DNA of 64,000 nucleotides from Crocinitomicaceae bacterium (GCA_024643545.1 JAHEMR010000035.1:1-64000), one strand, 5' to 3'. Numbered from the stretch's first letter, positions 36,401-46,226 are shown. Program-made: numbers and translations. The notes: generated by a model not told the origin, from the letters alone.

Positions 36401-39390
36401 GTTTCCCCTGTTTGGTTTCCGGTTTCGGTTGTTCGTTGGCCGGTTTCCGTTATTGGATTTTCGTTGACCGTTGTTCGTTGACCGGTTTCCGTTGATCGTT
36501 GGCCGTTTTCCGTTGTTGGATTTCCGTTGGCCGTTGTTTGGCTTTCATTGACCGATGTTCGTTGACCGTTCTCCGTTGTTGGATTTTCGTTTTCAGTTGT
36601 TCGTTGACCGGTTTCCGTTGGTGGATTTTCGTTTGCCGTTGTGCGTTGTCCGTTTTCCGTTGTTAGATTTTCAGTGACCGAAGTTCGTTGTCCGTTTTCC
36701 GTTGTTGGATTTCCGGTTTCAGATGTTCGTTGACCGTTCTCCGTTGTTGGATTTGCAGCCAAAGAAGAATTGCTCAATGTGAGGTTTTCGATCTCTTCTC
36801 CCAAGGATTTCACTCGATTTTCTGCGAGTTGAATTTGTTCCTGCAACAAGTCTTGATCCATTTCAGATATGGAAGTAGCAGAGGCTTTCAGTTGATTGAC
36901 ATGCGTCGTCTCTCGTTGTTTTAATAATTCGGAACGCTTGATTGGATCTTCCGTTGAAGCATTTATTTGAGCTACATCTTTAGTATAGGTTGGATCAATC
37001 GAAGTCCATTTTTTCACTTTTTCTTCTTGAACCTTCATTTGTTGCTGCTGCACCAAACGTTGTTGTACCAATGCCGAATTAGTTGCTTGCTCTTTAGCTA
37101 AATCGACTGAAATATTGGAAGTCGGCAATGGTATTTTCTCGGAGGAAAGTAAGATTTGTGCTACTTCCAATTCACGTTTTTCATATGGGAGATTCGATGA
37201 TTTCGCTTGTGTTTCTAACTGATCTGACCAAGTGTTCAATTCCTTCTTCAACTTCGCATTAAGTTGTTCCTTTTCTTGAATCTGTGTTTCCAAAGCTATT
37301 TTTTCCTTGCCTTTGGAGGTGGAAGCTTGTGACTTTAATTCGCCAATCTGTTTTTCCAGTTGGATTTGATTTTCCTGCTGAACGTTAAATTGTGCACGTT
37401 CTTCAGCTTGACTGCGTTCCTGTTCTTGGCTGTACGTACGAATGACTGCCGCTAAATCTTCTCCTGCTACAGACAATTGATCTTTGATTAATGCTTTTTT
37501 CTCCGTCAACAAGTCCATTATCCCCTCGGAATTTTGTTGATAGTTTAACAGGGCAATTTGTTGGTTTATTTCCCCCAAACTTTTAAGCACTTCGATATTT
37601 GGAATCCCGCGTTGCTGATTGGCAGTTAACCAATCTTGTAAAAATTGAATGTCTTTCAGTTCAGAATCGAGCTGCTGCTCAATTTTCTTCGATTCTTGCA
37701 TCCATTTCTCATTTATTTGAGGATCCAGCGATTCACTTCCTTTTTCTATTCGCTGGTCAAATGCTGCCATTTGTTTTTGAAAGGATATTTGTTTTTCCTT
37801 TAATTGTTCTACCAAGTAATTTGTCAAACGGACTTGATTTTCCAAATTTACTTCCGCTGCCAAAAGTGAATCAGCTAATAGCGCAATCAAACTTGCGGTA
37901 TCCTTCGCTTCTACCCCCCACTCTAGTTGCATTTTTTGTTGTGGACTCATTTCCACTTTTCGGTTGAATGAAGCCAAATTCACATCCAAATTCGCAGCTA
38001 AGTTCATCTTTTGACTCAGCATTTGCATGGATTCCACTTGTTTTGCTTTGATTCGATTAACTACCTGTATTTTTTCTTTGGAGTCCTCCATGGAATAAAT
38101 CAATTCTTGCTGTAATTCCATGTCTTCTTCGACAAACGGCAAAATCAATTCTTCTTTAAATAACTGATTGGAGCCTGTAATACTGATTTCCATTTGATAC
38201 GTTCCAGGTCCAGGTAATCCAACCAAATAAGAACCATCAGCTTGACTAATAAATGGACCGAAACGCTCATTCGTCTCTGCAGTAATCAACTCTAGTTTAA
38301 CCGTTGAATTTGATTGGTCAATTTTATCAGACAACACACCTGTGAAAAAATAAAGTTCCTTGGGTATTTCTGCAGCATTTACCAAATAGGTTTGAATAGC
38401 CGATAATTTCCCATTTCTGTTCGAAGCAAAATTGGCGTTCCCATTGGATAAATCAGGAATGTAAAAATAATCGTCATTTGGAGATGAAAACGGAAAATGT
38501 AAATTCTCAATATCCGAACTTATGTTGGTTTCTATCGAATAAACCGCACGAAATAAATCGAATCCCCCCATCGTCTGATGTCCCTTTGAACTAAAGTACA
38601 AATACCCGTTTTCTGCATCATAAAAAGGAAACGACTCATCTGAAACAGTATTGACCGGACCTTGAATTTTCATCGGTTTGTCCCATTCATTGTTCTCGTT
38701 TTTTCGTTGAATGTAGACATCTAAATTGGGAGATTCTGGACCATAACTCGAAAAAACGCGAAATTTCATTCCCCTTTTAAAGGCATAAATTGGTTCAAAT
38801 TGCCGTTTTGCATTCTCTTTCGGAAAAACTTCACTTGCTTTGTAGAAGCTGTAACTATCATCCATGAACGTATAATGCTCATAGAATGCATCTCCAAAGG
38901 GTTGTGACTTTTTAATCACTTGTAGCGTGCGCATATCCTTCATCCCAGCAATTGCGGATTGACAAGCGTCAATTTCACTTTGAATATTTAAGGAAAGTGC
39001 TAATTTCGAGTCCTTTTCTTTTAATAAATTGAAGTATTGGATGGCAGTTTCAAAATAATACTGATGTTGGTAAATCTTACCCAAATAAAAGTAGGTCTCC
39101 AAGGGAAATTCAACATCTTTTTTTGCTAGAATTAAATCGTAATACTTGCGGGCAATTTTAATATCCTCGGTGTAAAAAATACACGTGGCATATTTGTAGT
39201 TTAATTCAATGTTTTTTTGATTTTGAGCTAGTAGCTGACGGTAATCTACTTTCGCTGTTTCAAAGTCCTTTTTGTCAAATGCAGCATCTGCACGTTTTTT
39301 AATGGCCGTTATGGATTGAGCATAACTTTTCTGTACTGTTACGCACAGCAAAAAACAAACAAAAAGGTACGAAATGGACTTTTGTTTCAA
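33430..39390 (-). CDS. Giant exported protein with TPR, PD40 region, Thr-rich tandem repeat and SPOR-like domains
   Basis: This is a 1986-residue protein. A signal peptide (LFVCFLLCVTVQKSYAQ) precedes TPR-like helices (about 25-150) and a PD40/WD40-like part (about 170-330, e.g. SFPFYDAENGYLYFSSKG). Long Gln/Glu-rich coiled coils cover about 430-870. Residues 880-1320 are about 31 copies of a 14-residue unit such as NPTTENGQRTTVNE. Two SPOR-like modules lie at about 1605-1685 (IFRVQVGAFRKPVP) and 1735-1815 (YFTVQVAVYNKPL), and a further domain follows to the end. SPOR domains bind denuded peptidoglycan, so an envelope role is likely. The exact function is unknown. Confidence 0.85.
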   Translation of the reverse strand: MKQKSISYLFVCFLLCVTVQKSYAQSITAIKKRADAAFDKKDFETAKVDYRQLLAQNQKNIELNYKYATCIFYTEDIKIARKYYDLILAKKDVEFPLETYFYLGKIYQHQYYFETAIQYFNLLKEKDSKLALSLNIQSEIDACQSAIAGMKDMRTLQVIKKSQPFGDAFYEHYTFMDDSYSFYKASEVFPKENAKRQFEPIYAFKRGMKFRVFSSYGPESPNLDVYIQRKNENNEWDKPMKIQGPVNTVSDESFPFYDAENGYLYFSSKGHQTMGGFDLFRAVYSIETNISSDIENLHFPFSSPNDDYFYIPDLSNGNANFASNRNGKLSAIQTYLVNAAEIPKELYFFTGVLSDKIDQSNSTVKLELITAETNERFGPFISQADGSYLVGLPGPGTYQMEISITGSNQLFKEELILPFVEEDMELQQELIYSMEDSKEKIQVVNRIKAKQVESMQMLSQKMNLAANLDVNLASFNRKVEMSPQQKMQLEWGVEAKDTASLIALLADSLLAAEVNLENQVRLTNYLVEQLKEKQISFQKQMAAFDQRIEKGSESLDPQINEKWMQESKKIEQQLDSELKDIQFLQDWLTANQQRGIPNIEVLKSLGEINQQIALLNYQQNSEGIMDLLTEKKALIKDQLSVAGEDLAAVIRTYSQEQERSQAEERAQFNVQQENQIQLEKQIGELKSQASTSKGKEKIALETQIQEKEQLNAKLKKELNTWSDQLETQAKSSNLPYEKRELEVAQILLSSEKIPLPTSNISVDLAKEQATNSALVQQRLVQQQQMKVQEEKVKKWTSIDPTYTKDVAQINASTEDPIKRSELLKQRETTHVNQLKASATSISEMDQDLLQEQIQLAENRVKSLGEEIENLTLSNSSLAANPTTENGQRTSETGNPTTENGQRTSVTENLTTENGQRTTANENPPTETGQRTTENENPTTENGQRTSVNESQTTANGNPTTENGQRSTETGQRTTVNENPITETGQRTTETGNQTGETGQRTTANENPPTETGQRTTENENPTTENGQRTTVTENPTTENGQLTTANENLITENGQRTPVTENPTTENGQSTSVTANQTTENGQRTSVTENQTGETGQRTTANENLTTENGQRTTANENLITENGQLTSVTENQTTENGQRTTVNENPTTENDQRTLVTESQTTANGQRTTENVNPTTENGQRTSANGNPTTENGQRTTDIGNQTTENGQRTLVTENPTTETGQSTSVTANQTAETGQRTTVNENPITETGNQTTENGQRTTVTENPTTENGQRTTVNENPITETGQRTTETGNQTTENGQRTTANENPTTETIQIDQVRETPRMASIEEAIRQIDKVDSQNLSVKEKATLKEELEATLVLEKRRAAVEETFELLGTNYPSVQELKQSYQQGQSEINNLNIQALQQALLNENNPAKVNILKAQLESLKSNKPLVEEPSTTTDINPPFALPILTETPTNLSELQAQPTYVLYADKRMEYQQNLIRIDSLRQAKIQVEDSMRILFTQENEISIREIEQLAKRHTEITDEINANVLISKERESVLKGFAEQASYEWMMQNGIQASSKTTESNVSSINSEAAIVPFSMSNVTTMNQVFPSHPINVPLPEGLIFRVQVGAFRKPVPNQLFREFGPVSGEVLTNGLTCYLAGYFNGSVDAVEARTMIRRLGYADAFIVAYCDGKRMSFNQGKAMEANGLCRKQSKEELQLALNQLVQQNKQEVQVPVAPLAVDPNSTEANQDLYFTVQVAVYNKPLTNPTIKGVNELLVTKTEKGQFRYSSGEFTSFAEARERKNQVVAKGIPDAYVVAYYRGKRISIGEANKLLTAGIVPKKRGEVEPSSEENVSQVTRTVEIPALKPLVKKDSIVQFELKVNEDNYLSQLTRLNRVGTFTYQAEKNRIISEKYVLDNISVNQQLYLSDMKRMRETKSKIPMLEFVVNPSRSECYDWLLRQSISYDARKENEVWIFRFYPENKEQQEMVLQASEQFKWTLKD
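35431..36753 (-). repeat. 42-bp coding tandem repeat array (about 31 units)
   Basis: The region encodes 441 residues of repeated N[PQL]xTE[NT]GQRT-like units; 14 residues (42 bp) is the main period, and each unit is two related 7-residue halves (NPTTENG and QRTTVNE). Units of 7 and 21 residues occur, which shows half-unit slippage or unequal recombination. Reading frame is kept throughout. The opposite strand lacks stops over long stretches, which creates false reading frames there. Confidence 0.9.
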
Positions 39391-39415
39391 CTAAGTATTT
39401 TAATTCCTTGCTTAC

Positions 39416-40045
39416 TTACGCTTTCTTAGCGAAAAGGTTCATTTTGTTCTCCTCACCTTTCCACAAACGATCGATGTTCTTACGGTGTGCAAGTATGACC
39501 ATTACGCCAAGAACGACCGTAAATACGATCATGATGCGCGCATCTTCGTTAATCATGAAATAACTTATAAACGGAAAACAAAGAGCCGATATTATTGCTC
39601 CCAAAGAAACGTAACGCGAGCTTAAAAATACAACCAGAAAAATAGCCAAACAAACGATTGCGGCATATGGGTTAATTCCAATAACAATTCCTAAAGATGT
39701 CGCCACTCCTTTTCCTCCTCTAAAATTGGCGAAAATCGGAAATACGTGTCCTACAACAGCACTGAAAGCCCCGCAAAGTTGAAGGATTAAAAATTCATCT
39801 TTATATCCCACAAGCATATTCACAAAGAAATGAGGGAGGCATGCCGCCAGAATACCTTTGGAAACATCAATAAATAAGACAAGCCATCCGTATCGTTTTC
39901 CCAATACACGAAACGTATTTGTGGCACCCGCATTTTTACTTCCGTGCTCACGAATATCGATGTTGTGAAACGATTTGCCCACCCAAACAGCTGTTGGAAT
40001 GGATCCAATTAAATATCCAAGAAAAATGATTAATAAAAGCAGCAT
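39416..40045 (-). CDS. plsY: Glycerol-3-phosphate acyltransferase PlsY
   Basis: This 209-residue enzyme with about five membrane spans transfers acyl from acyl-phosphate to glycerol-3-phosphate, starting phospholipid synthesis. The three PlsY motifs are visible: LIGSIPTAVWVGK near the start, GSKNAGATN (about 35-43) and RGGKGVATSLG (about 108-118). It has the usual size. It lies 25 bases upstream (in transcription) of the giant gene and 3 bases downstream of the 1531-residue gene. Confidence 0.95.
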   Translation of the reverse strand: MLLLLIIFLGYLIGSIPTAVWVGKSFHNIDIREHGSKNAGATNTFRVLGKRYGWLVLFIDVSKGILAACLPHFFVNMLVGYKDEFLILQLCGAFSAVVGHVFPIFANFRGGKGVATSLGIVIGINPYAAIVCLAIFLVVFLSSRYVSLGAIISALCFPFISYFMINEDARIMIVFTVVLGVMVILAHRKNIDRLWKGEENKMNLFAKKA

Positions 40046-40048
40046 TGT

Positions 40049-43000
40049 TTATTTGTAAAGAAAATATCCCCTAAACTTTGAAAGCAAATTTTTAGCGGTT
40101 ACTTCATCCATGACATCAAATTTAAAATTTTTCGTTTTACGTTTGTCCGGTTTGATTGCTAAAATTGATTCCGTTACCACTTTGTCATTCGTGAAAATTT
40201 GTAAATCACCATCTTTTTTGTCCATGGTATAGTGCATAAAGTACTTGGTGTCATCCATCAAACTTAAATCCCAAGTAAAGCCAGGCGCTGTTTCATCAGA
40301 GAAGGACTGCACATAAAACTGGTGCCATTCTACTTGCTTCAAGATTGGAATTCCATTCATGCTAATTAATCCCACTTGATTATTGACAGAAATTAATCCT
40401 TTATCCACTTTTTTCGCGCTTGCCTTGACAGCACCGTAGGATTCTAAAATGATATCTGACAGGATAAACGTCTGTTCCATAGATGACGGCATCTTTCTCA
40501 ACTTATCTTCGTCAAAATCCTTAAATACTTCTTGCGCATCCTTCATGGCATACCAATGAACAAAGGTATTCCTGAGTCCCAAACTAGGCTTCTTAATATC
40601 GACTTCTTTTGCTCCTTCTTGAAGTTTGATTTTTGATGCCATATTCTCCATTACATTCGATGCAATTGGCATGGTGACACGAGCATTCGCAGCAATTCGT
40701 GTTTTCTTTGATTCTTGATCAAATTCTATTTTACCATAAAGGTCCATTTTAACATCACCGGTGTTAATTCCCAATGCTACATCGCCAAATCCTGTAACTT
40801 TACACGTATTCACATCAAGTGTAAGCATGCTACTCAAGGTATCCGCCTTATTTAAGCGGTTTTTAGAAGCTATTTGATATTCATTTAACGTTTGATTGTA
40901 TTGCAAGTAACCGAATGAATTAAACACGTTTGGATCACTTGCACCTTCTGTTTTCGATAAGAAACTTGGATAAATTCGAACACTGTCCATCCGTTCCGAT
41001 TGTCGCCATAGGAATCCAGCCGCTAAGCGCTCACCTTTCGCATTTTTTGGTTCGGCCTTAATTGGAATTTGTATGTTCGTTGCCAAAACAGTGTCCTCAA
41101 AAGTCATCCAAGATTTATCGTATTGACAGGTATGATTCAAGCGAGTCGATCCATTTAGAAACAAGCCCTGATTGGAAGCACGGATAATTACACCTCCATA
41201 ATAATCGAATTCCTTACTTAATTTAAACTGATCTTGTTCTTTCACTTCACCTTGAGCTGTAGTAGTTAAATTCACAAATTTGATCGACTTCATTGGTAAA
41301 ACAGTCAAATTACTATCTCGGTCATAGTATGGATAATTGGCCGTACCCTCATAGTATTTTCGCGAGGATATTTTCACTTTTGCTTCCTTAAACGTATGGT
41401 ATTTAGTGATGTAATTCGCGACAATCACCGCATTTATCAAAGAATCCATTGCTGCTGCTTTTCGGATCCGTACACGCGAACTATCCGGATAAATACGTGC
41501 ATCTCCAACTTGAATGTAATCCACTGAATTACACAAAATCAATTGGGTTTTTAAATCGTATTTTGCACTTAAAGACTTAAACTGGAGCGTATCTTGTTTT
41601 TCGTCTGTTGAGAAGAAATTGTTTCTCGTCAAGTCAGCACCACTCTCGAAACTTGTCTCTCCCCCTTTGTTCTTTTGAAATTCTAAATTTTCCCCGTCCA
41701 TGAACCAAGTGAATTTATCCATTTGACAATAATAACGGTTAGCCGGGAACATAATTCGTTTTGTACCATTTGAATTAAACTCACCAATTCTCGTTTTAAA
41801 ACTGATATTGGTTTTCATTTCATCCGATTGAATTGCCAAGGGGTTTTCCCCATATTGACTAAAGCGGTTGCGAAGACTAAACGATGAATTATCGGAGAGA
41901 ATATCCTCATGCGTAAAAAGAAATAATTTGGAATTGAGCGTTGCTTCCTTAAATTCCATCGTGCCATTTCCGGTCATTCCTTTTTTATCCAGAAGCAAAG
42001 TTCCATTCATAACCACATGATCGTTGAACATAATTAATGGATTTTCCCCATAACTAGAAACTTTCATTAACGCTTTTCGTGGCTGATAAGAAATAAGTGC
42101 TTGTTCTCCATGAACAATTGGATACTTTACACCTGTTGACACTTCTTTATTATCAAATAAAGCAAGTCCAATGGTGGAATCGGGAAGGAATGTTAACTTT
42201 TTCGAAACAGAAATTGATTGCAAGAAATTAATGGTTCCGGAACCTTGTAATCCATTGTTTGAAAGCACGATTTTATTTTGATACTTTGTATCGGTTTCAT
42301 AAAACGGATATCCTTCCTCCGGAGCTTGGGCAACGAATCCCAAGGAATAATCGTTCATGATTTTCAAGGACTCTGGAATTTTAGGGAAAATTCCAGCAGA
42401 ATTCAGACTTCCTTCAAAACGCAAACTTGCCTCGGAAAAATTATCCAAGCTATCTAGTTCAAAAGGATTAACCGCATAATAAAAACGCGTGCTATCGTAT
42501 GCTCCTTTTAAGATTTCATTCGAACTGTAATACACTTTAGACTCTCCAATTGACTTTAAAATGGGGTACGCTGCATTGTTGCCATTTCGACCCGATTTCG
42601 ATTCAATGTTATCGATGAGTAATTCACCTTTGATATTTTTAAACGAACTAAACATCAAAATTGGCTCATTTCCATCCTCTTTCCTCAAAGGCTTCACTCG
42701 AAGTGTAGCTTCTTCGGTTGACAATAAGTTTATTTTGAATGCGTCGTAATCAAACTTTGAAAATTTAGTGAAAAACTCCATTTTTCCGGCAACTAAATAA
42801 CCATGAAAGCTCATGTCGCGGTTTTTATGCATCGTAACATACATGGAATCTGGATAGATCACTGTTTGTTGTGCGGTAGATAAAGAAACATTATCTACTT
42901 GATTTAAACGCATTTCATTTTTATCCAATTGAATCGCTGCGTATGCATTTGTTGAACGCTTTATTTTGTTTCGCGTGTTGAACATGGCTGCTCGTTCTTT

Positions 43001-44644
43001 TAAGTACGGGTCAGCTTCAATCTGTTCTTTGGATTCTTGCATCGTAATCGGACGTAAATCTGATAGAATTTTAATATTGTCGTAATCGCTTTCCCCCGTA
43101 CTCGCCTCCGCATATGCGATCAACTTTGGTGAGATACGGACTTTTTTCAAATCCGAATCTAAAAGCAAAAATCCATAAGATGCCATATCCACCAACAATG
43201 GTTTGACTTGATCAATGGTCTTTTTCAAAGCAGATGCCACCTCACCTTCACTAAATTCATACTTATTGTTTTTTTTCACCAATGCTGCAATTGATGTAAA
43301 AGGATGAGTATTACCGACACTCTGAAACTTTTGAAAAATGGCAGCATCAAAATAATTCATAGATTGAAAACTGGCTACTTTTTGCTCCTGAGCGGTTCCA
43401 ACCTCAAACGTGTAATATGGATCTGGAGTTCCGAATTTCCAATTTAACACTGGGGCATAGACATACAGTTTGAAGTAGGAATCAATAAAAGGTAAATATT
43501 CATACCCTTTCTTCACTGAATTAATACTGATCTCATTATTTTTTTGATCCAAAGTAAAAAAGCACGATTGAATTATGAGTGAATCACCGGATTTGTAATT
43601 CATTTTTGCACGTGCATTTCGGGCAATTACCTGCTGTGGATTCATCTCGAAATAAATGGAACTTATTTCGAATAGTGGAACATTTTGACGTTTAAAAATA
43701 ATCATGGCAGGCTTTTCTGCGGTTCCTCGACCAATAAAATCTGGACCTTCCAATGTAAAGCCTCCATCATAGTCCATTTGATCGCGCAAGTTTGTGATTT
43801 TTAAGCGCTTTTCATAGGAATTAAACTGAGGTGCGGATTGACCCTCCCCTAGATCCAAGATTGTCATATCTTGCAACTTGCCTATAATTGGGGTGGAGAA
43901 ATAAGGAGTTGTTAATTCAACAGTATCCACTTTTAATTTCGCCGTTGAAAAATCACATTTGTACCCACGAAGGTTGGCAAATGTTTCCGATTTAAAAAAC
44001 TTCACTTTTTCCCAGGTAACCATTCCTTTCGATCCTTGCCATTTGTTTTGAAGTACATCAAAATAACCGCTCGTTGCATAAACAATTACCGAGTCTTGTA
44101 ATTTTCGGTCTTCATTGAATTGTAAACATTTTAAATCAATTCCAGTTGCTTTCAATCTTAAGGTTTTTCCTTCCTCCCAAGCAATTTGACCTTTGGAATA
44201 AGTCCAACGATATGTTGGTTCTCGGTAAAAGGAGTTGTATCGGAAAAAGTTAACCGAAAATGCAAGGAACTTCGTCAAATCTTCTCCTGGATCCTTCGCA
44301 TAATCATTGACATAATTAAACCAGGGATTTACCAATTCTCCAGGGAATTTATTTTCAACTTGGTAAATACTTGCAAGCATATATTGGTAAATTTCCGGAT
44401 ACAGCGGAATTTCCTTTTGAGCATATTTATTGCAATTGTCCACCAGGCGGTGAAATTGGGATTCATTCAGCAAACTGCCTTTTATTTTTTGAGGTAAGTC
44501 TTCTTTAAGAAATGTAACCGCTCCTTCATCCAAGACCAACTTTTGCCATTCTTTGACAAATTTATCGCGCTCCTTTGGGAAAGTTTGCGCATTAACTTGA
44601 CCGATAAAAAAAATGAAAATAAAAAAAGAAAAAAGGAACTTCAT
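40049..44644 (-). CDS. Large exported protein of unknown function, beta-rich
   Basis: This 1531-residue protein has a clear signal peptide (FLFSFFIFIFFIGQVNA). I recognise no named domain. The chain is beta-strand rich with repeated short strand-turn pieces such as GTLLLDKKGMTGNGTMEF and GSGTINFLQSISVSKKL, suggesting a long repetitive beta solenoid or sheet stack in the periplasm or outer membrane. There is no T9SS sorting tail and few Cys. It starts 3 bases after prmA and ends 3 bases before plsY, in the long minus-strand operon. A structural envelope role is only inferred. Confidence 0.75.
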   Translation of the reverse strand: MKFLFSFFIFIFFIGQVNAQTFPKERDKFVKEWQKLVLDEGAVTFLKEDLPQKIKGSLLNESQFHRLVDNCNKYAQKEIPLYPEIYQYMLASIYQVENKFPGELVNPWFNYVNDYAKDPGEDLTKFLAFSVNFFRYNSFYREPTYRWTYSKGQIAWEEGKTLRLKATGIDLKCLQFNEDRKLQDSVIVYATSGYFDVLQNKWQGSKGMVTWEKVKFFKSETFANLRGYKCDFSTAKLKVDTVELTTPYFSTPIIGKLQDMTILDLGEGQSAPQFNSYEKRLKITNLRDQMDYDGGFTLEGPDFIGRGTAEKPAMIIFKRQNVPLFEISSIYFEMNPQQVIARNARAKMNYKSGDSLIIQSCFFTLDQKNNEISINSVKKGYEYLPFIDSYFKLYVYAPVLNWKFGTPDPYYTFEVGTAQEQKVASFQSMNYFDAAIFQKFQSVGNTHPFTSIAALVKKNNKYEFSEGEVASALKKTIDQVKPLLVDMASYGFLLLDSDLKKVRISPKLIAYAEASTGESDYDNIKILSDLRPITMQESKEQIEADPYLKERAAMFNTRNKIKRSTNAYAAIQLDKNEMRLNQVDNVSLSTAQQTVIYPDSMYVTMHKNRDMSFHGYLVAGKMEFFTKFSKFDYDAFKINLLSTEEATLRVKPLRKEDGNEPILMFSSFKNIKGELLIDNIESKSGRNGNNAAYPILKSIGESKVYYSSNEILKGAYDSTRFYYAVNPFELDSLDNFSEASLRFEGSLNSAGIFPKIPESLKIMNDYSLGFVAQAPEEGYPFYETDTKYQNKIVLSNNGLQGSGTINFLQSISVSKKLTFLPDSTIGLALFDNKEVSTGVKYPIVHGEQALISYQPRKALMKVSSYGENPLIMFNDHVVMNGTLLLDKKGMTGNGTMEFKEATLNSKLFLFTHEDILSDNSSFSLRNRFSQYGENPLAIQSDEMKTNISFKTRIGEFNSNGTKRIMFPANRYYCQMDKFTWFMDGENLEFQKNKGGETSFESGADLTRNNFFSTDEKQDTLQFKSLSAKYDLKTQLILCNSVDYIQVGDARIYPDSSRVRIRKAAAMDSLINAVIVANYITKYHTFKEAKVKISSRKYYEGTANYPYYDRDSNLTVLPMKSIKFVNLTTTAQGEVKEQDQFKLSKEFDYYGGVIIRASNQGLFLNGSTRLNHTCQYDKSWMTFEDTVLATNIQIPIKAEPKNAKGERLAAGFLWRQSERMDSVRIYPSFLSKTEGASDPNVFNSFGYLQYNQTLNEYQIASKNRLNKADTLSSMLTLDVNTCKVTGFGDVALGINTGDVKMDLYGKIEFDQESKKTRIAANARVTMPIASNVMENMASKIKLQEGAKEVDIKKPSLGLRNTFVHWYAMKDAQEVFKDFDEDKLRKMPSSMEQTFILSDIILESYGAVKASAKKVDKGLISVNNQVGLISMNGIPILKQVEWHQFYVQSFSDETAPGFTWDLSLMDDTKYFMHYTMDKKDGDLQIFTNDKVVTESILAIKPDKRKTKNFKFDVMDEVTAKNLLSKFRGYFLYK

Positions 44645-44647
44645 CGG

Positions 44648-45484
44648 TTATTTTTTAAAGATTAAAACGGCCCAGCCTTCACGTTCATGTTGCCCCATAA
44701 ATGTTAAATTTAAACCAGCTGCTAACAATTTCAATTCATCTGTATCGGACACAAAGAATCCACTTAAAAGTAAGTGAGCACCTTCATTCATGCGATCTGA
44801 ATAAGTTGCTATTTGAGCTGTAAGTACGTTTTTGTTGATATTTGCCAAAACGACATCAAATTTTTCTATTGGAATTACTTCCATTCCTCCATGCAAGGAT
44901 TGAATGTGCATACAGCAATTTCTCAAGGCATTATCAGCACAATTTTCTGCGGACCATTCTTCAATATCAATTGCCACAATATCTGTCGCACCACGTTTTT
45001 CTGCCAAAATAGCCAACACTCCGGTTCCACTTCCCATGTCCAAAACGCGTTTAGAATGAAAATCCATTTCCATCATTGATGCACACATTAAATGCGTCGT
45101 TTGATGGTGTCCTGTTCCAAAGGACATTTTTGGTTCAATCATGATTTCAATTCCTTCAAAGGGTTCGAGTTGATGAAAAGGCGCCACAACGCGAATATCA
45201 TCTCCAATGAAAACCGGTTCAAATTGAGATTCCCATTGAGCATTCCAATTTTGCTGAGGAATTAATTTCACTTCATAGGATTCAATGACGTGCTGTTCTC
45301 GTTCAATTTCATGAAATAAGTCCTGCAGCATGTCACCATGATATGCTGACTCCTGTATGTATGCTTTTATTTTGGGTGAATCTTCTTGGAAACTTTCAAA
45401 ATCTAATTCCGCCAGGTAAGCAATGATGATATCATTCCAAGAATCAAAATCTGATAATTGAACGGTTAATTCGTAATAATTCAT
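44648..45484 (-). CDS. prmA: Ribosomal protein L11 methyltransferase PrmA
   Basis: This 278-residue enzyme methylates ribosomal protein L11. It has a small N-terminal substrate domain and the SAM-binding core VLDMGSGTGVLAILAEKRGA, the acidic VAIDIEEWSAEN, and the catalytic-region VLANINKNVL. GTGHHQTT before motif I is typical. The start is 1 base from the tpiA stop. The tpiA-prmA order recurs in Bacteroidota. Confidence 0.94.
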   Translation of the reverse strand: MNYYELTVQLSDFDSWNDIIIAYLAELDFESFQEDSPKIKAYIQESAYHGDMLQDLFHEIEREQHVIESYEVKLIPQQNWNAQWESQFEPVFIGDDIRVVAPFHQLEPFEGIEIMIEPKMSFGTGHHQTTHLMCASMMEMDFHSKRVLDMGSGTGVLAILAEKRGATDIVAIDIEEWSAENCADNALRNCCMHIQSLHGGMEVIPIEKFDVVLANINKNVLTAQIATYSDRMNEGAHLLLSGFFVSDTDELKLLAAGLNLTFMGQHEREGWAVLIFKK

Positions 45485-45485
45485 G

Positions 45486-46226
45486 TTAAAGAGAACTTGC
45501 TAATTCGAGAAAAACAGATGCATTCAAGGAAGCACCACCTATGAGCCCGCCATTTACTTCTGGACAAGCAAAAATACTTTTGGCATTCGAGGAATTAACG
45601 CTTCCTCCATATAGAATGGGAACCGCTACACCTAATTCGCCGAAGAAATCAATCAATACGGATCGAATATATCCATGAACTTCCAAAATTTGATCAATAG
45701 TCGCTGTTTGACCAGTTCCAATGGCCCAAATCGGTTCATAGGCAATGACCATTAAAGCTAACTGTTCCTTTTCGACCTGTTCAATCGCAGTAGATAATTG
45801 ATTCCGAATGAAGGACAAATATTCGTCCTTTTCGCGCGTTTCGAAATCCTCACCGCAACATAGGATGAACGGAAATGCATGCTGACAGCAGGCATCAACT
45901 TTCTCTTTAATAAACTCCGTTGATTCATGGAAATAACTTCTTCGTTCACTGTGTCCTATCAGCAAGGACTTAACGCCTACACTTATCAGTTGAGGAATAG
46001 ATACCTCTCCTGTAAATGCTCCGAAGTCTGAAGGAAAGGCGTTTTGAGCGCCGATATGTATGGTATTCGATTTCGCTAATTCTGCGCTGAAAAGACTCGG
46101 TGCATACAACCGAAATTCGTGAGTACTATTTTCAGTAACCAAATCATTAAATTGCGTCAACCAATCCTGAGCTTCTGCTGCAGTCAAATTCATTTTCCAA
46201 TTTGCCGCAAGAATAAATTTTCTCAT
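45486..46226 (-). CDS. tpiA: Triosephosphate isomerase
   Basis: This 246-residue glycolytic enzyme interconverts dihydroxyacetone phosphate and glyceraldehyde-3-phosphate. The signatures are AANWKMN (K11), IGHSERRSYFHE with the electrophilic His, and AYEPIWAIGTG with the catalytic Glu, plus phosphate-binding GGSV and GGLIGGASL near the end. The length matches the family. It lies after the DoxX/thioredoxin gene and before prmA, the usual Bacteroidota arrangement. Confidence 0.97.
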   Translation of the reverse strand: MRKFILAANWKMNLTAAEAQDWLTQFNDLVTENSTHEFRLYAPSLFSAELAKSNTIHIGAQNAFPSDFGAFTGEVSIPQLISVGVKSLLIGHSERRSYFHESTEFIKEKVDACCQHAFPFILCCGEDFETREKDEYLSFIRNQLSTAIEQVEKEQLALMVIAYEPIWAIGTGQTATIDQILEVHGYIRSVLIDFFGELGVAVPILYGGSVNSSNAKSIFACPEVNGGLIGGASLNASVFLELASSL

